Below, in pieces: positions 51,504 through 60,638 of a stretch of 64,000 nucleotides of DNA. Origin of the DNA: Leptospira fainei serovar Hurstbridge str. BUT 6 (GTDB taxonomy: Bacteria; Spirochaetota; Leptospiria; Leptospirales; Leptospiraceae); the NCBI RefSeq assembly GCF_000306235.2, contig NZ_AKWZ02000006.1:111454-175453 (forward strand), in the 5' to 3' direction. The stretch's first letter is position 1; each line of letters opens with the position of its first letter. Both the position numbers and the translations under genes were made by a program. The notes below the pieces were generated by a model, which had not been told where the DNA came from, did no database searches, and saw only the letters and a program-made list of their open reading frames with translations.

Positions 51504-52148
51504 ATGAAGAATTTAAAATTTGAAGCAGTGCGTGCATCCATAGTAGCCGCCTCTGTCAAGCTGGCCGATCTCGGTTTTTTTGCCGGCATCGGAGGAAACT
51601 TGGCGGTGCGGATCGATTCGGAGCTTATGGCCGTCACGCCATCTGCCTCCGACTATTATAGCATGAATAATGAAGATATTTGCATAGTCCGGATCAATAA
51701 CCTGAAGCTCGTAGAAGGTACAAAAGAACCTACTACCGAAAGTGGGATGCACGCAGCCTTTTTAACTCGCAGACCTGATTTGCAAGTTAGTCTACACACT
51801 CACCAACCCCTAGCAAGCGCGGTAACTCTGCTCGGAATTGATATGCCCATTGAAGATCCCGAGGCGCGAACGCAGTTAGGACCATCTTTACGCATCGTCT
51901 CCTATGCACCTTCCGGAACTCCGTTCCTGGTCAGCGCTTTTAAGAAGAAGGTGCGAAAGGATACGAACGGCTATCTCTTACGAAATCATGGAATAGTTTG
52001 CGGGGCCAAATCCGTAGAACAAGCGATCGCAAATGTTCAACTCGCCGAGGAACAATCCGGACTCTACCTTCGTTCCCGTATAAAAAACAATCCGAGCATC
52101 TCAGGAATTTCCCCTCTTGTTTTGCAACAAGCACTTTCAATCCTGTAG
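51504..52148 (+). CDS. class II aldolase/adducin-family protein, catalytic
   Basis: 214 residues from the ATG at 51504; the frame can be read from a TTG at 51465. Family signature: GIGGNLAVRID, then TPSASDYYSM, the catalytic Glu in TTESGMHAAFLTRRPDLQ, the zinc ligands in SLHTHQPLASAVTLL, and the third His in LLRNHGIVCGAKSVEQA. All metal and catalytic residues are present, so it should carry out a retro-aldol cleavage of a sugar phosphate such as a ketose 1-phosphate, as in fuculose- or ribulose-phosphate aldolases. First of four close genes in the same direction. Confidence 0.9.
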   Translation: MKNLKFEAVRASIVAASVKLADLGFFAGIGGNLAVRIDSELMAVTPSASDYYSMNNEDICIVRINNLKLVEGTKEPTTESGMHAAFLTRRPDLQVSLHTHQPLASAVTLLGIDMPIEDPEARTQLGPSLRIVSYAPSGTPFLVSAFKKKVRKDTNGYLLRNHGIVCGAKSVEQAIANVQLAEEQSGLYLRSRIKNNPSISGISPLVLQQALSIL

Positions 52149-52208
52149 GCAAGTGTAACTCGCCTCTATTTACTTTTAATCGAATATGACTTTCCACTGG
52201 AGGATAGC

Positions 52209-53693
52209 ATGACCATGGTACTCAAAGAAATAAACAAAACCCAGGAGGCAATTCCTGAAAAGGAGTATGCAATTTCCGAATGGCATAACACGGCGGAAAT
52301 CTACGGAAGACTAAAAGAATTATTAAAATCTCCATTAAGACCGATTCGACGAGACAAGATCAGCGGAGTTCTAGAATACTTCGAAACTAAATGTAAGACA
52401 TCTCGAAAGATCGCGACTGCCGCAGAAGCCGTAATCCCCGGAGGAGTACAGCATAATCTTGCATTCAACTATCCCTTCCCGCTTGCAATAGATCAGGCAA
52501 AGGGAGCGTACCTCCGCGACGTCGATGGTAATACTTATATCGACTTCCTCCAAGCAGGAGGTCCTACACTTCTAGGATCTAATTACGAGCCAGTTCGGGA
52601 AAAGGTTAAGAATTTGCTCGATGAATGCGGCCCCACTACCGGATTATTACACGAATACGAAGTAAAATTGGCGGAGATAATCTGCAAACATATGCCTGGT
52701 GTTGAGATGTTTCGAATGCTGGGCTCCGGAACAGAAGCCGTCATGGGAGCGATCCGCCTCGCTAGGGCCTATACAGGAAAGCGTCATGTAATCAAAATGG
52801 GCGGCGGTTATCACGGATGGAGCGATTCGATGGTATACGGAATGCGAATCCCGGGAACTGGCCGTCGCGAGGCAACCGGAATTCCAAAAGGTGCCACTGC
52901 TTCGACGGAGGAAAGCTTCCCTAACGACCTTGGCGCGTTACGCCGCAAACTCTGGCTAAATCGTTTCAGAGGCGGTACCGCCGCTATTATCGTGGAACCG
53001 TTAGGTCCGGAGAGCGGAACGCGTCCCGTATATTTCGATTACAATAAGCAACTGCGTGAACTCTGCGATTCATTCGGAGCACTACTAATATTCGACGAGG
53101 TCGTTACCGGCTTCCGGGTAGGTTTGGGCGGAGCTCAGGGCTTCTTCGATGTCAAACCGGATCTAACGATTTTGGGGAAATGTCTGACAGGCGGATATCC
53201 GATGGCCGGTGGTATCGGTGGACGGAAGGAAATAATGATGCTGCTCGCGGGCGGCATCAGTGCGATCGGCAAACGAGCGTTTGTTGGCGGAACGCTCTCT
53301 GCTAATCCCCTTTCCTGCGCAGCCGGGTATTTTTCCATTCAAGAAATGGAACGCACAAAGGCGCCTGTCAAAGCCGGCCTCGCGGGAGATCGTCTCTGCC
53401 GTGGATTGCAGGAAATAATTGAAAGGTTACGATTGCCCTATGTCGCTTACAACCAAGGATCTATCGTCCATCTTCAAACGTCAGGCGTGCTTCTAATGTC
53501 TCTGCGAAACCCAATTAAGGTCTTACGGGAAGCGAAAGAACGTAAGCACGTTATGGAGGAGATGGGCGCCGCATATTCTGCTCACGGAATGATCACTTTG
53601 GCCGGAAGTAGAATGTACACAAGCATGGCTGACACCGATGAGATTATCGACGAAGCCCTCAATCGATTTGAGTCGGTATTTAAACTCGTATAG
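52209..53693 (+). CDS. class III aminotransferase, glutamate-1-semialdehyde aminomutase-like
   Basis: 494 residues. PLP features: GSGTEAVMGAIRLARAYTGK, the substrate loop HGWSDSM, LLIFDEVVTGFR with the PLP-binding Asp, and LTILGKCLTGGYPMAGG holding the Schiff-base Lys. It is closest to the HemL type but longer and sits far from any haem genes. It could transaminate an aldehyde or keto sugar produced by the aldolase, which is inference. It lies 60 bases after the aldolase and 23 bases before the second aldolase-like gene. Confidence 0.88.
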   Translation: MTMVLKEINKTQEAIPEKEYAISEWHNTAEIYGRLKELLKSPLRPIRRDKISGVLEYFETKCKTSRKIATAAEAVIPGGVQHNLAFNYPFPLAIDQAKGAYLRDVDGNTYIDFLQAGGPTLLGSNYEPVREKVKNLLDECGPTTGLLHEYEVKLAEIICKHMPGVEMFRMLGSGTEAVMGAIRLARAYTGKRHVIKMGGGYHGWSDSMVYGMRIPGTGRREATGIPKGATASTEESFPNDLGALRRKLWLNRFRGGTAAIIVEPLGPESGTRPVYFDYNKQLRELCDSFGALLIFDEVVTGFRVGLGGAQGFFDVKPDLTILGKCLTGGYPMAGGIGGRKEIMMLLAGGISAIGKRAFVGGTLSANPLSCAAGYFSIQEMERTKAPVKAGLAGDRLCRGLQEIIERLRLPYVAYNQGSIVHLQTSGVLLMSLRNPIKVLREAKERKHVMEEMGAAYSAHGMITLAGSRMYTSMADTDEIIDEALNRFESVFKLV

Positions 53694-53716
53694 CGACACG
53701 AACCCAGGAGACGATA

Positions 53717-54439
53717 ATGAAATCAGCAACAAAGAAAAAAAGATCCACAAAGGAAGGCGAATCGCCCGACCTCGTTGCTTTAATGAATTTATGGCAAAGG
53801 CTGGAGGCAAAAGGTCTCCTGCAGAAAAAAGCAGCTAGCCTTTCCTTCCGACTCCCCGGTCAAAAACCGGAAGCCTTTCTATTGATTAATAAGGGATCGA
53901 GAGAAATCGCTAAAGCTCAAACGGGCCAGTTCGACATACACGGCAAGGCAAGCACTCTCGACTGGGAAAGACTAGCTGCGATTAACTTTCACGCAAGCAT
54001 ATATAGAGCGAGACCCGACATCGGAGCAATTGCCTGTTTCCAACCTATTTGGGGCTCCCTACTAAAAACGTTAAAAGATCCGCTTCCTCTTGTTTTTGAT
54101 GAGCAATGTCGACAACTCGGTGCACCTGTTGTTCAAATTCATAGATCAGTGGACGGTTCCGTTATTGCCGATTCAATTCTACTCAACGGCGCCAACGCCT
54201 TCCTTGATACGAACGGTGTAGTGATAACAAGCGTCACTCGCGAGAAGGCCATATACAATTGCGAATTAATCGAAAAATGCTCTAAGGCATACCTTCTTGC
54301 GCACGCGACTGGCGGCCCAATACGTCGCATCCCGTGGCTTATCCGTTGGATTGCAAAGAATCGACTCATAAAAGATGAGCGTAAAGCCGCCGCCTCTTAT
54401 GCGTTAGGTAAAGCTCCCACCGGTTTTACGGCGTACTGA
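53717..54439 (+). CDS. class II aldolase-like protein lacking zinc ligands
   Basis: 240 residues with the class II aldolase/adducin fold: LMNLWQRLEAKGLLQKKAAS at the start, NFHASIYRARPDIGAIACFQ, then GAPVVQIHRS, ANAFLDTNGVVITSVTREKA. Compared with the first aldolase the HTH zinc motif is replaced by CFQPIWG and the NHG motif by NTNG, while the catalytic Glu position has become NFHA. So all usual metal ligands are missing, and the protein is probably not a metal aldolase. It may be a scaffold or a changed enzyme. The gene is intact and evenly spaced in the operon. Confidence 0.75.
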   Translation: MKSATKKKRSTKEGESPDLVALMNLWQRLEAKGLLQKKAASLSFRLPGQKPEAFLLINKGSREIAKAQTGQFDIHGKASTLDWERLAAINFHASIYRARPDIGAIACFQPIWGSLLKTLKDPLPLVFDEQCRQLGAPVVQIHRSVDGSVIADSILLNGANAFLDTNGVVITSVTREKAIYNCELIEKCSKAYLLAHATGGPIRRIPWLIRWIAKNRLIKDERKAAASYALGKAPTGFTAY

Positions 54440-54462
54440 ATTCGTATAGGTCTGGAAAGATT

Positions 54463-55245
54463 ATGGATTATAAAAACAAAACAATTCTAATAACTGGCGC
54501 CTCATCAGGTATTGGAAAGACTTTAGCGATTACTCTTGCGGATCATTCGAATAATATCGTAGTTACTGCACGACGGGAATATCTACTCGAAGACCTCAAA
54601 CGAGAAATCGAAGCTAAAAGCAGCAAATGCCTTTTTTTCGCCGGCGATGCAATGGATCCCAATCATGCGGATTTTGTCGTTAATGAAACGGTTAAAATAT
54701 TTGGAAAAATCGATATTGCCGTTTTGAACGTTGGAGCGGGTCCTCCCTCCAACACGATCAAAGATTCCCGGGAAATAATCCTGGGGAAGATGCGAACCAA
54801 TTACGATAGCCTAATAAACTTTTTCGTTCCCGTCCTTGCACAAATGAAAGTCCAAACGACGCCGTGTATGATTGCGCATGTCAACTCTTTGGCAACGTAT
54901 TTTGGAATACCTATGCAAGGAGATTACACGGCTGCAAAAGCCGCCGGGAGAATCTTTTTAGATACGGCGAGAATGGAATTAAAGCATTTTGGCTTTAAAC
55001 ATGTGCTCATCCAAACGATCCATCCGGGTTTCGTTGCAACGGATGCAGTTAAAGAAGATGGAATTCCCGCACCGAATGAAATCAGTGAGAAAGAAGCGGT
55101 GAAATATATATTGAAAGGATTCCGTCGAGAAGTTTATGAAAACCGATTTCCATTTAGCACTGCCTTAGCGGTTCGAATAGGACGACTCGCACCTGCATGG
55201 CTACGAACCAAAATTTTATTGTCGGAAGCCCCAGCCGACTACTAA
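54463..55245 (+). CDS. short-chain dehydrogenase/reductase
   Basis: 260 residues. TGASSGIGKTLAITLADHSN for cofactor binding, LNVGAGPPSN in place of the usual NNAG (VGAG), the catalytic Ser region HVNSLATYFGIPMQGDYTAA and YTAAK as YxxxK. The NNAG to NVGAG change is noteworthy but seen in some SDRs. It is the last clear gene of the aldolase operon (23 bases after the aldolase-like gene) and may reduce or oxidise the product. Confidence 0.88.
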   Translation: MDYKNKTILITGASSGIGKTLAITLADHSNNIVVTARREYLLEDLKREIEAKSSKCLFFAGDAMDPNHADFVVNETVKIFGKIDIAVLNVGAGPPSNTIKDSREIILGKMRTNYDSLINFFVPVLAQMKVQTTPCMIAHVNSLATYFGIPMQGDYTAAKAAGRIFLDTARMELKHFGFKHVLIQTIHPGFVATDAVKEDGIPAPNEISEKEAVKYILKGFRREVYENRFPFSTALAVRIGRLAPAWLRTKILLSEAPADY

Positions 55246-55328
55246 GCGGACGATTGTTCTCGACTCGTTTGCCTGCTGGTCACTACGCGAAAGGAAATAT
55301 TTAGGTAGGCCGTCATTGAAGGTTCTAA

Positions 55329-56039
55329 ATGGAAAAAAAAAGGAAAACAAAAAAAGGTCCCTGGCTCCCCCAGGCTGAAAGAATCCGATCGATCATTCAA
55401 GCTGCTTTGCCTTTATTTGCGCAAAGAGGATTCGACGGAGCCAGCACAAGGTCTTTAAGTAAATCTGCCGGCATCTCGGAAGGTCTTATTTATAGATATT
55501 TTCATAGAAAGCGTGATTTATTTGAAGCGGTCTTGCAATATTGCCTAAAGCTGTCGGATCCATTTAGAGTTCCTGTCTCCGATTTAGAACCGGGGTCGGA
55601 GACATTCGTATTTCTGATCAATACGTTTCTATTGGAAATTTTTTTCAAATGCAAAAATGAAGAAATGGAACTTACTCACAAGTTAATCTTAAGAAGCTTA
55701 AGTACGGACGGAAAGTTCGCCAGAAAATATTTTCGGAATAAATTTAGAAACCTCTTTCCATTAATGAAGATTTCGTTAGAAGCCTGCGTAAAAAAGAAGG
55801 AACTTCCGCCTGACCGGTCTTGGAAAACTTGGCGGGACGTAAATTGGATCATCCGTCATCTTCTGGTTGTATTTTACTTTTTTAATTTTTCCTTTTCTAA
55901 GCATAAATTGTTTCAGGATAGGACCGAATCACTTCGATTAGAATCGATCAGATTTTTTCTTTTAGGAGTGGGATTTCTGCCCGATTCAACCGAGATATTG
56001 CTGAAAAAAGTGACCAAACAATCAGTGCTTGTAATGTAA
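55329..56039 (+). CDS. TetR-family regulator
   Basis: 236 residues. Lys-rich N-terminus (KKRKTKKGPW), then helix-turn-helix RIRSIIQAALPLFAQRGFDG, ASTRSLSKSAGISEGLIYRY, FHRKRDLFEAVL. The C-terminal domain has aromatic residues (VFYFFNFSFSKHKLF). It lies 83 bases after the SDR gene in the same direction, so it may be a second regulator of this cluster, or control a gene beyond. No operator palindrome was seen before it. Confidence 0.9.
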   Translation: MEKKRKTKKGPWLPQAERIRSIIQAALPLFAQRGFDGASTRSLSKSAGISEGLIYRYFHRKRDLFEAVLQYCLKLSDPFRVPVSDLEPGSETFVFLINTFLLEIFFKCKNEEMELTHKLILRSLSTDGKFARKYFRNKFRNLFPLMKISLEACVKKKELPPDRSWKTWRDVNWIIRHLLVVFYFFNFSFSKHKLFQDRTESLRLESIRFFLLGVGFLPDSTEILLKKVTKQSVLVM

Positions 56040-56926
56040 AAATATTATATAATATATTTTTAATATAATAAACACCATAAATATGATTGAATTTCAAAAT
56101 ACCCGAAACTCTCCCGGTTTTTCAGATCCGGTCGATTAAGATATTTTGGAAAATTTAACCGTAATTTTCTTGGCGCTAAATGCTCATAGCCGATCACCTA
56201 ACGATGGGCAATCGCATATTTATAGGTTCTTTCGTTTGAAATAAAATATGATTAATGGTGTCGATAGGTCTAATTAAAGATTCGAAATTTTAGGCAAAAC
56301 GAATGAAAACTATTACGGAAATAAAGATAGGCAGCACACATTTAAAGTAGTCCGAACTTACTTCTGTACCTTGAAGGAATTTTTGATAAGTATAACGGAA
56401 AAATTCATTTTATCTAAGAATCTTCGGTAATATTTAAGAGGTTTGATCTTAGTTAAAATTATCACCTTCGCCTTCACCTATACAGCAGAGGATTCAAGCG
56501 TCATTTTAGATTTAGCGGTCTCAATAACTTTGGCAATATCTTCTAAAAAGATTGATAAAAATCAATTCAAATCCGCCGCTCCCTCAAATCATAGTACGAC
56601 TAGACTAGAGCATGAACGCGAATCGATAAGTAGAAAATGAAGTCATTGATTTATATCAATGCAATAAGAGACTATTCTCAAAATTATTCGATATTAGCGA
56701 GACGACCCGCCATTTAAAACGGAAGTATGATGAGATCAGTTGTGACGCGAGCTGCGAAATATTTGCGTTAAATATGCTCATTGAAATCAACCCATCGTAA
56801 AGTGGAAACGGAAGATTCATGATCGATGTGATTTTCTTCTATTGGTTTCGACTAAGTGCGAAAATATTTTCGAATCTAAATTAATTCGAAATCTTATCGA
56901 ATCTCTCGATTATAGGAAATTAAAAT
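56040..56926. other. long non-coding or decayed region
   Basis: 887 bases without a supported gene. On the minus strand near 56360-56560 the frame reads EDIAKVIETAKSKMTLESSA, a stop, then KAKVIILTKIKPLKYYRRFL, which has protein-like composition, and could be a relic, but no family is evident. Confidence 0.3.
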
Positions 56927-57571
56927 ATGAATCGCTTGATTCAATCTTTAAAAATCTATTTAGAACTAAGAGAACGCAGCTGCTTACATATCAGCGAACT
57001 CCGGAAAGCTCGATTATTACCGATCTCCAGTATAATTCAAGATCGCATTATAGAAGAAGGTTTTGCTAAGATTCTATTTATCTGCGATAACAACTCTGCA
57101 AGAAGCCAATTTGCTCAAATTCTAACTACCGCCATTGCGAAATATCTGAGCCTCCCCGACATCGAAGCTTACTCGGGAGGAAAGCATGCCGCTATCCTTC
57201 ATTCTAATACGATCGACGCTCTCATATGTGTCGGGTTCAAAATAGATAGAATTGGAAACGAGAATGTAAGCCCTAAATATAATGTAACTTACTGCGATCC
57301 TTTGAATCCTATTTTAGCCTTTTCAAAGCTGTATTCGGATGATCCAAATCCTAAAAATAATTTTATTGCGATATTCGTCAATTCACTAGATGAAAACGAC
57401 CTTCCCAAAATTCCCGGAGCAAAGACAAGCGTCAGTCTTCCTTACGCTGATTTGAAAGTAAAAGATAGCACTCCGGAATCTTTACAGGAATATGTGGAGA
57501 CTTGTGAATTAATCACGATAGATCTATTATTCATCCTACAACAAGTAAAAGATAAACTTCTATCACCTTAA
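56927..57571 (+). CDS. LMW protein-tyrosine-phosphatase/arsenate reductase-like protein
   Basis: 214 residues. The N-terminal 45 residues are an extra helical part. The P-loop CDNNSARS fits C-x5-R-S of low-molecular-weight phosphatases and thioredoxin-type arsenate reductases, in the context ILFICDNNSARSQFAQIL. EAYSGG and a GFKIDRIGNENVSPKYNVTY segment follow. The family usually keeps an Asp (DPP) for acid catalysis; here the segment YADLKVKDSTPES may supply it. Whether the substrate is phosphotyrosine or arsenate cannot be told. It stands alone and is longer than typical family members (about 150). Confidence 0.7.
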   Translation: MNRLIQSLKIYLELRERSCLHISELRKARLLPISSIIQDRIIEEGFAKILFICDNNSARSQFAQILTTAIAKYLSLPDIEAYSGGKHAAILHSNTIDALICVGFKIDRIGNENVSPKYNVTYCDPLNPILAFSKLYSDDPNPKNNFIAIFVNSLDENDLPKIPGAKTSVSLPYADLKVKDSTPESLQEYVETCELITIDLLFILQQVKDKLLSP

Positions 57572-57893
57572 AGTCTGCCGTAAATCCTATTTCAGCTGAA
57601 AATTGCGGAACGCAAGTTTCGATCAATATCGCAGGCCGGAGAGAACTCGAAAATCTCAAAGCCAAGGTTTGACAACCCAAACGGAGATTGAGGCTTGTTT
57701 TGTATCACTTAGGCAATAAGATATCTTAAAGTTATTCTAATTGTCGGACAACTTTTTCGCCTTCCTTAGATTATTTATTTTATATATATGAACGCTTTCG
57801 TCTATTCTGAATGACACATTAAAAATGGATAAATTTTAAATTTCGAAGCATCGTAGGATTTACTATTAGTTGTTATCGAAAAGGAGGAACGTA

Positions 57894-58250
57894 ATGAGAG
57901 AACGTCGGCAATCGGAGAGAATTTATTCCGAAGAATTATGCAAATTCAAAGTAATTATAAGGTCCAGTACATCGGTATTCAATGGTTTCATCATGAATAT
58001 TTCGGATATTGGAGTCGCAGTAGTCAGCACGATTCAAAGCGAAGACAATATAATAGTCGGGGAAGTAATTTCCGGACAAATTCAATTTCCGGATAGTTGG
58101 GATAAACTCAAATTTGACGGTGTTATTGCCAGGAAAGATTATGTTTCGAATGACGATTGCGATTCCCTAATATTAGGAATTAAATTTTCTAATCGAATTA
58201 CTTTACCGCCAAATATACTAAAATTGGCATTATTTGTCGGAGGTAGGTAA
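57894..58250 (+). CDS. PilZ-domain protein, probable c-di-GMP receptor
   Basis: 118 residues from the ATG at 57894, with an excellent ribosome site (AAAGGAGG, six bases upstream); a TTG eight codons earlier was rejected. The binding motif RERRQSERIYSEE is the RxxxR type, followed by NISDIGVAVVST (D-x-x-x-G) and the LILGIKFSNR strand. It is one PilZ domain without partner, like the protein at 20723. Confidence 0.78.
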   Translation: MRERRQSERIYSEELCKFKVIIRSSTSVFNGFIMNISDIGVAVVSTIQSEDNIIVGEVISGQIQFPDSWDKLKFDGVIARKDYVSNDDCDSLILGIKFSNRITLPPNILKLALFVGGR

Positions 58251-58330
58251 TTTAACGGCCTATAATAAAGAAACGAAAGCATGAATATTCGTTTCCATAG
58301 GCATAGCGTCAGTCAATATTCGAGTTTAGT

Positions 58331-58819
58331 TTACTTGCCCGGTATCTCTAAATCTATTCTATACGTTGCATGACACGCTACGCATTTACGAGTCAAAATA
58401 TCCAGTTCGTTCAAGATGATACCTAACTCTTTCTTTTGCTTAAGCTTTTCCGCAATAACGTCGAATTGCTCGTGAGTCCCGAATCCTAATTGCTTAAACT
58501 CGATAGGAAGCTTAAGTAGAATTTTCTTTTCTTCCTTTTCTAAACTTCTTACTAACCCCATTCCCGATGCACGAGCCGATTCAGACGCTTTTTCGTAATC
58601 TCCCTCGGAAAGACCACCCAATACCCCATTTATTGAAGTAAGCAATCCCCGCATTTCGGTAAGCACAAGTATCCTTTCATCTTCATTCAGATAGATTGAA
58701 ACCCTGCCGTCTTTAGATTTTGTCGTGTTTCCTCTGATAAAGGAGTAAATCAGAAAGGTTATTGTAAGAATCCATAATGTAATCGCTATCAAACCGAACG
58801 GTATTTTTTTTAGGTTCAT
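58331..58819 (-). CDS. membrane-anchored cytochrome c-like protein
   Basis: 162 residues. One N-terminal membrane helix (FGLIAITLWILTITFLIYSF), then a helical exported domain with LTEMRGLLTSINGVLGGLSE and a C-terminal haem motif CVACHATYR (CxxCH). This resembles cytochrome c'/c556-type proteins, which carry one haem near the C-terminus of a four-helix bundle. It probably binds haem in the periplasm. Partner redox genes are not adjacent. Confidence 0.7.
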   Translation of the reverse strand: MNLKKIPFGLIAITLWILTITFLIYSFIRGNTTKSKDGRVSIYLNEDERILVLTEMRGLLTSINGVLGGLSEGDYEKASESARASGMGLVRSLEKEEKKILLKLPIEFKQLGFGTHEQFDVIAEKLKQKKELGIILNELDILTRKCVACHATYRIDLEIPGK

Positions 58820-58914
58820 TTTTCTTTCCTTTTTTATATATTTGCTTTAGAGTATTTATAAATACACTTTAATTTATTCATTCCGAATTTCGCGCCTTTT
58901 CTTATCCATCAAGG

Positions 58915-59520
58915 TTACAATTGATTTTCAACATAAAGATGATCGAGTATCTCACCTAAAATTTTTTTTCTTCATAAGTAAAACCGGCATACTGCGTAAT
59001 TGGACAACAAGTAGCCAATTGCTGGATGGCACCTTCTCTTTTTTCGGCTACATCTAGGCTTTGATCAATTCCTTTAAAAAATTTGCAGGCTCAGTTTGTA
59101 GTTACCCTACTATCTAATTTTTCAACTGGTAAATTAATTCTTTTTCTATCGATCATTTTTTAAAGGCTTTATCCGCTCTAACAATCCATGATTTTGGAAC
59201 ATTGGATATAATTGCTTAATAACCGAGGCTGGGATACCGGATACCCTGACTCGCCTTGAGGATTTACCGTAACTCGAGAACCCCTGTATTTTATTAGGAC
59301 CTTACACTTCAAATACCATAATCGGTCACTAATATAACGGCGCGAATATAGCCTGATTTAATCAATTTTTCGGCATCTTCCATAACATTGACAATTTACG
59401 CCTCTATAGAAAAGCAACTTCCCCTTCAATGGCCGGGATCAGCTTATTCCCCGATCCTATTCCAAACCGTCTTTCAGCTTCCGTTCATTAATTAAATATA
59501 ATCCTACTCCTATCTTGTTA
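58915..59520 (-). pseudogene. decayed gene, possibly STAS-like
   Basis: Minus-strand pieces line up in order but in changing frames: KIGVGLYLINERKLKDGLE, KLIPAIEGEVAFL, VNVMEDAEKLIKSGYIRAVI with LVTDYGI, then GFSSYGKSSRRVRVSGIPAS with VIKQLYPMFQNHGLLERIKP, and the intact end IDQSLDVAEKREGAIQQLAT, PITQYAGFTYEEKKILGEIL, stop at 58915. Several stops and frameshifts intervene. The pattern of a short strand-rich domain with RVSGIPASVIKQL is loosely like a STAS domain, but this is a guess. Confidence 0.5.
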
Positions 59521-59771
59521 GGTCTTCTTTATTCGAATTCTTAGCCGGATCAGTGATTTAAGCAACGTACCGAATTAACTACTTGATTAATTAGTTCTTC
59601 GTTAAGCCAAAAGGGTGGGGAAATTACATAGTCCCCCAGACAGTTTGCAGATTGATAATTCCTTTTTTAAATTTAAGATCATCTCCAAAATCGGACATTT
59701 GTGTCCGATTCGCCTTGTAGAGTCACGATTAACTTCGTGAGTTTTATTTCGATAACTAGAAGGAAAAATAC

Positions 59772-59806
59772 TTGAAAAACATTACACCCTATGGTGTAAT
59801 GTTTTT
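59772..59806 (+). promoter_or_regulatory. palindromic promoter/operator, leaderless start
   Basis: AAAAACATTACACC (59775-59788) and GGTGTAATGTTTTT (59793-59806) are exact reverse complements with a 4-base centre and end directly at the ATG. TTGAAA (59772-59777), 17 bases, and TGTAAT (59795-59800) form the promoter. Transcription would start at or within two bases of the ATG, so no leader is left. Confidence 0.75.
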
Positions 59807-60139
59807 ATGGACCAATTGACCGATGTACTCACAGCCATTTCGCATCCGTCCAGGCGTGCGATTATCGGGAAGCTAGCGGAATCTGGGCCAACTCGTTTTA
59901 CCGATATTGCGGAGCCGTTCGACGTGGCTCTGAATGCTGTCACCAAACACCTCAAGTTGCTTGAACGTGCAGGGTTGATCAAACGTGAAAAAAAAGGTCG
60001 CGAAGTATTCATTTCTTTTCGAGGTGAACCTCTGCGTCAGGTAGCGGGATGGGTGCATGAGTACGATCGGTTCTGGAACGAACGTCTCGATCAATTCGAG
60101 CAATATTTTAAGGACAAAAGGAAGAAGGAGAAGAAGTAA
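59807..60139 (+). CDS. ArsR-family regulator paired with SRPBCC protein
   Basis: 110 residues. Core: AISHPSRRAIIGKLAESGPT, recognition helix LNAVTKHLKLLERAGLI, wing GREVFISFRGE. The C-terminus is a basic helix. No metal-binding Cys. The ATG abuts a perfect 14-bp inverted repeat, which is likely its own operator. The stop overlaps the next gene's ATG by one base, so it is coupled to the SRPBCC gene. Confidence 0.9.
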   Translation: MDQLTDVLTAISHPSRRAIIGKLAESGPTRFTDIAEPFDVALNAVTKHLKLLERAGLIKREKKGREVFISFRGEPLRQVAGWVHEYDRFWNERLDQFEQYFKDKRKKEKK

Positions 60140-60570
60140 TGAAGAAATCTGAGAAGACCCTTGAATTCAATTTTGAGCGAACGATCCCCGCTCCTACTGG
60201 CGAAGTATTTGATGCGTGGCTGAATCCGAAGATCCCTGGAAACCCATGGAATATAGCCGAAAAGTTCGTTTTGGATCCAAAAGTAGACGGGCTCTTTTAT
60301 TGGACCCTAACTGGAACATCTCATTACGGACGATTCATTGAGATTGAACGGCCCGCTCGAATTCAACATACATGGATATCACCGAATACCTTAGGACAAG
60401 AGTCGATAGTTACCGTAACCTTTAAGAAACAGGGAGAAGAAACGCTCATGACCCTAGTGCATTCCGATCTTCCGGATGATGATAAGGCAAGGTCACATGA
60501 GAAAGGCTGGAATTACTTTTTCGGCATATTCATTGAGCAATTTGGAGAGGCCTCGCGCATCAGAAAATAA
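60139..60570 (+). CDS. SRPBCC (AHSA1-type) domain protein
   Basis: 143 residues. Start EKTLEFNFERTIPAPTGEVF, then VDGLFYWTLTGTSHYGRFIE, PARIQHTWISPNT, the late strand TLMTLVHSDLPDD and C-terminal helix KGWNYFFGIFIEQF. The AHSA1/START-like pocket is expected to bind a small hydrophobic ligand. It starts at the base where the ArsR gene ends (one-base overlap) and is followed by the VOC gene. Confidence 0.88.
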   Translation: MKKSEKTLEFNFERTIPAPTGEVFDAWLNPKIPGNPWNIAEKFVLDPKVDGLFYWTLTGTSHYGRFIEIERPARIQHTWISPNTLGQESIVTVTFKKQGEETLMTLVHSDLPDDDKARSHEKGWNYFFGIFIEQFGEASRIRK

Positions 60571-60638
60571 TTTCGGCTGCACTAAAAACGAACCTAAATT
60601 TAGCTAAGTGCGCTATGGCGCTTAGAAAAGGAGAAATC

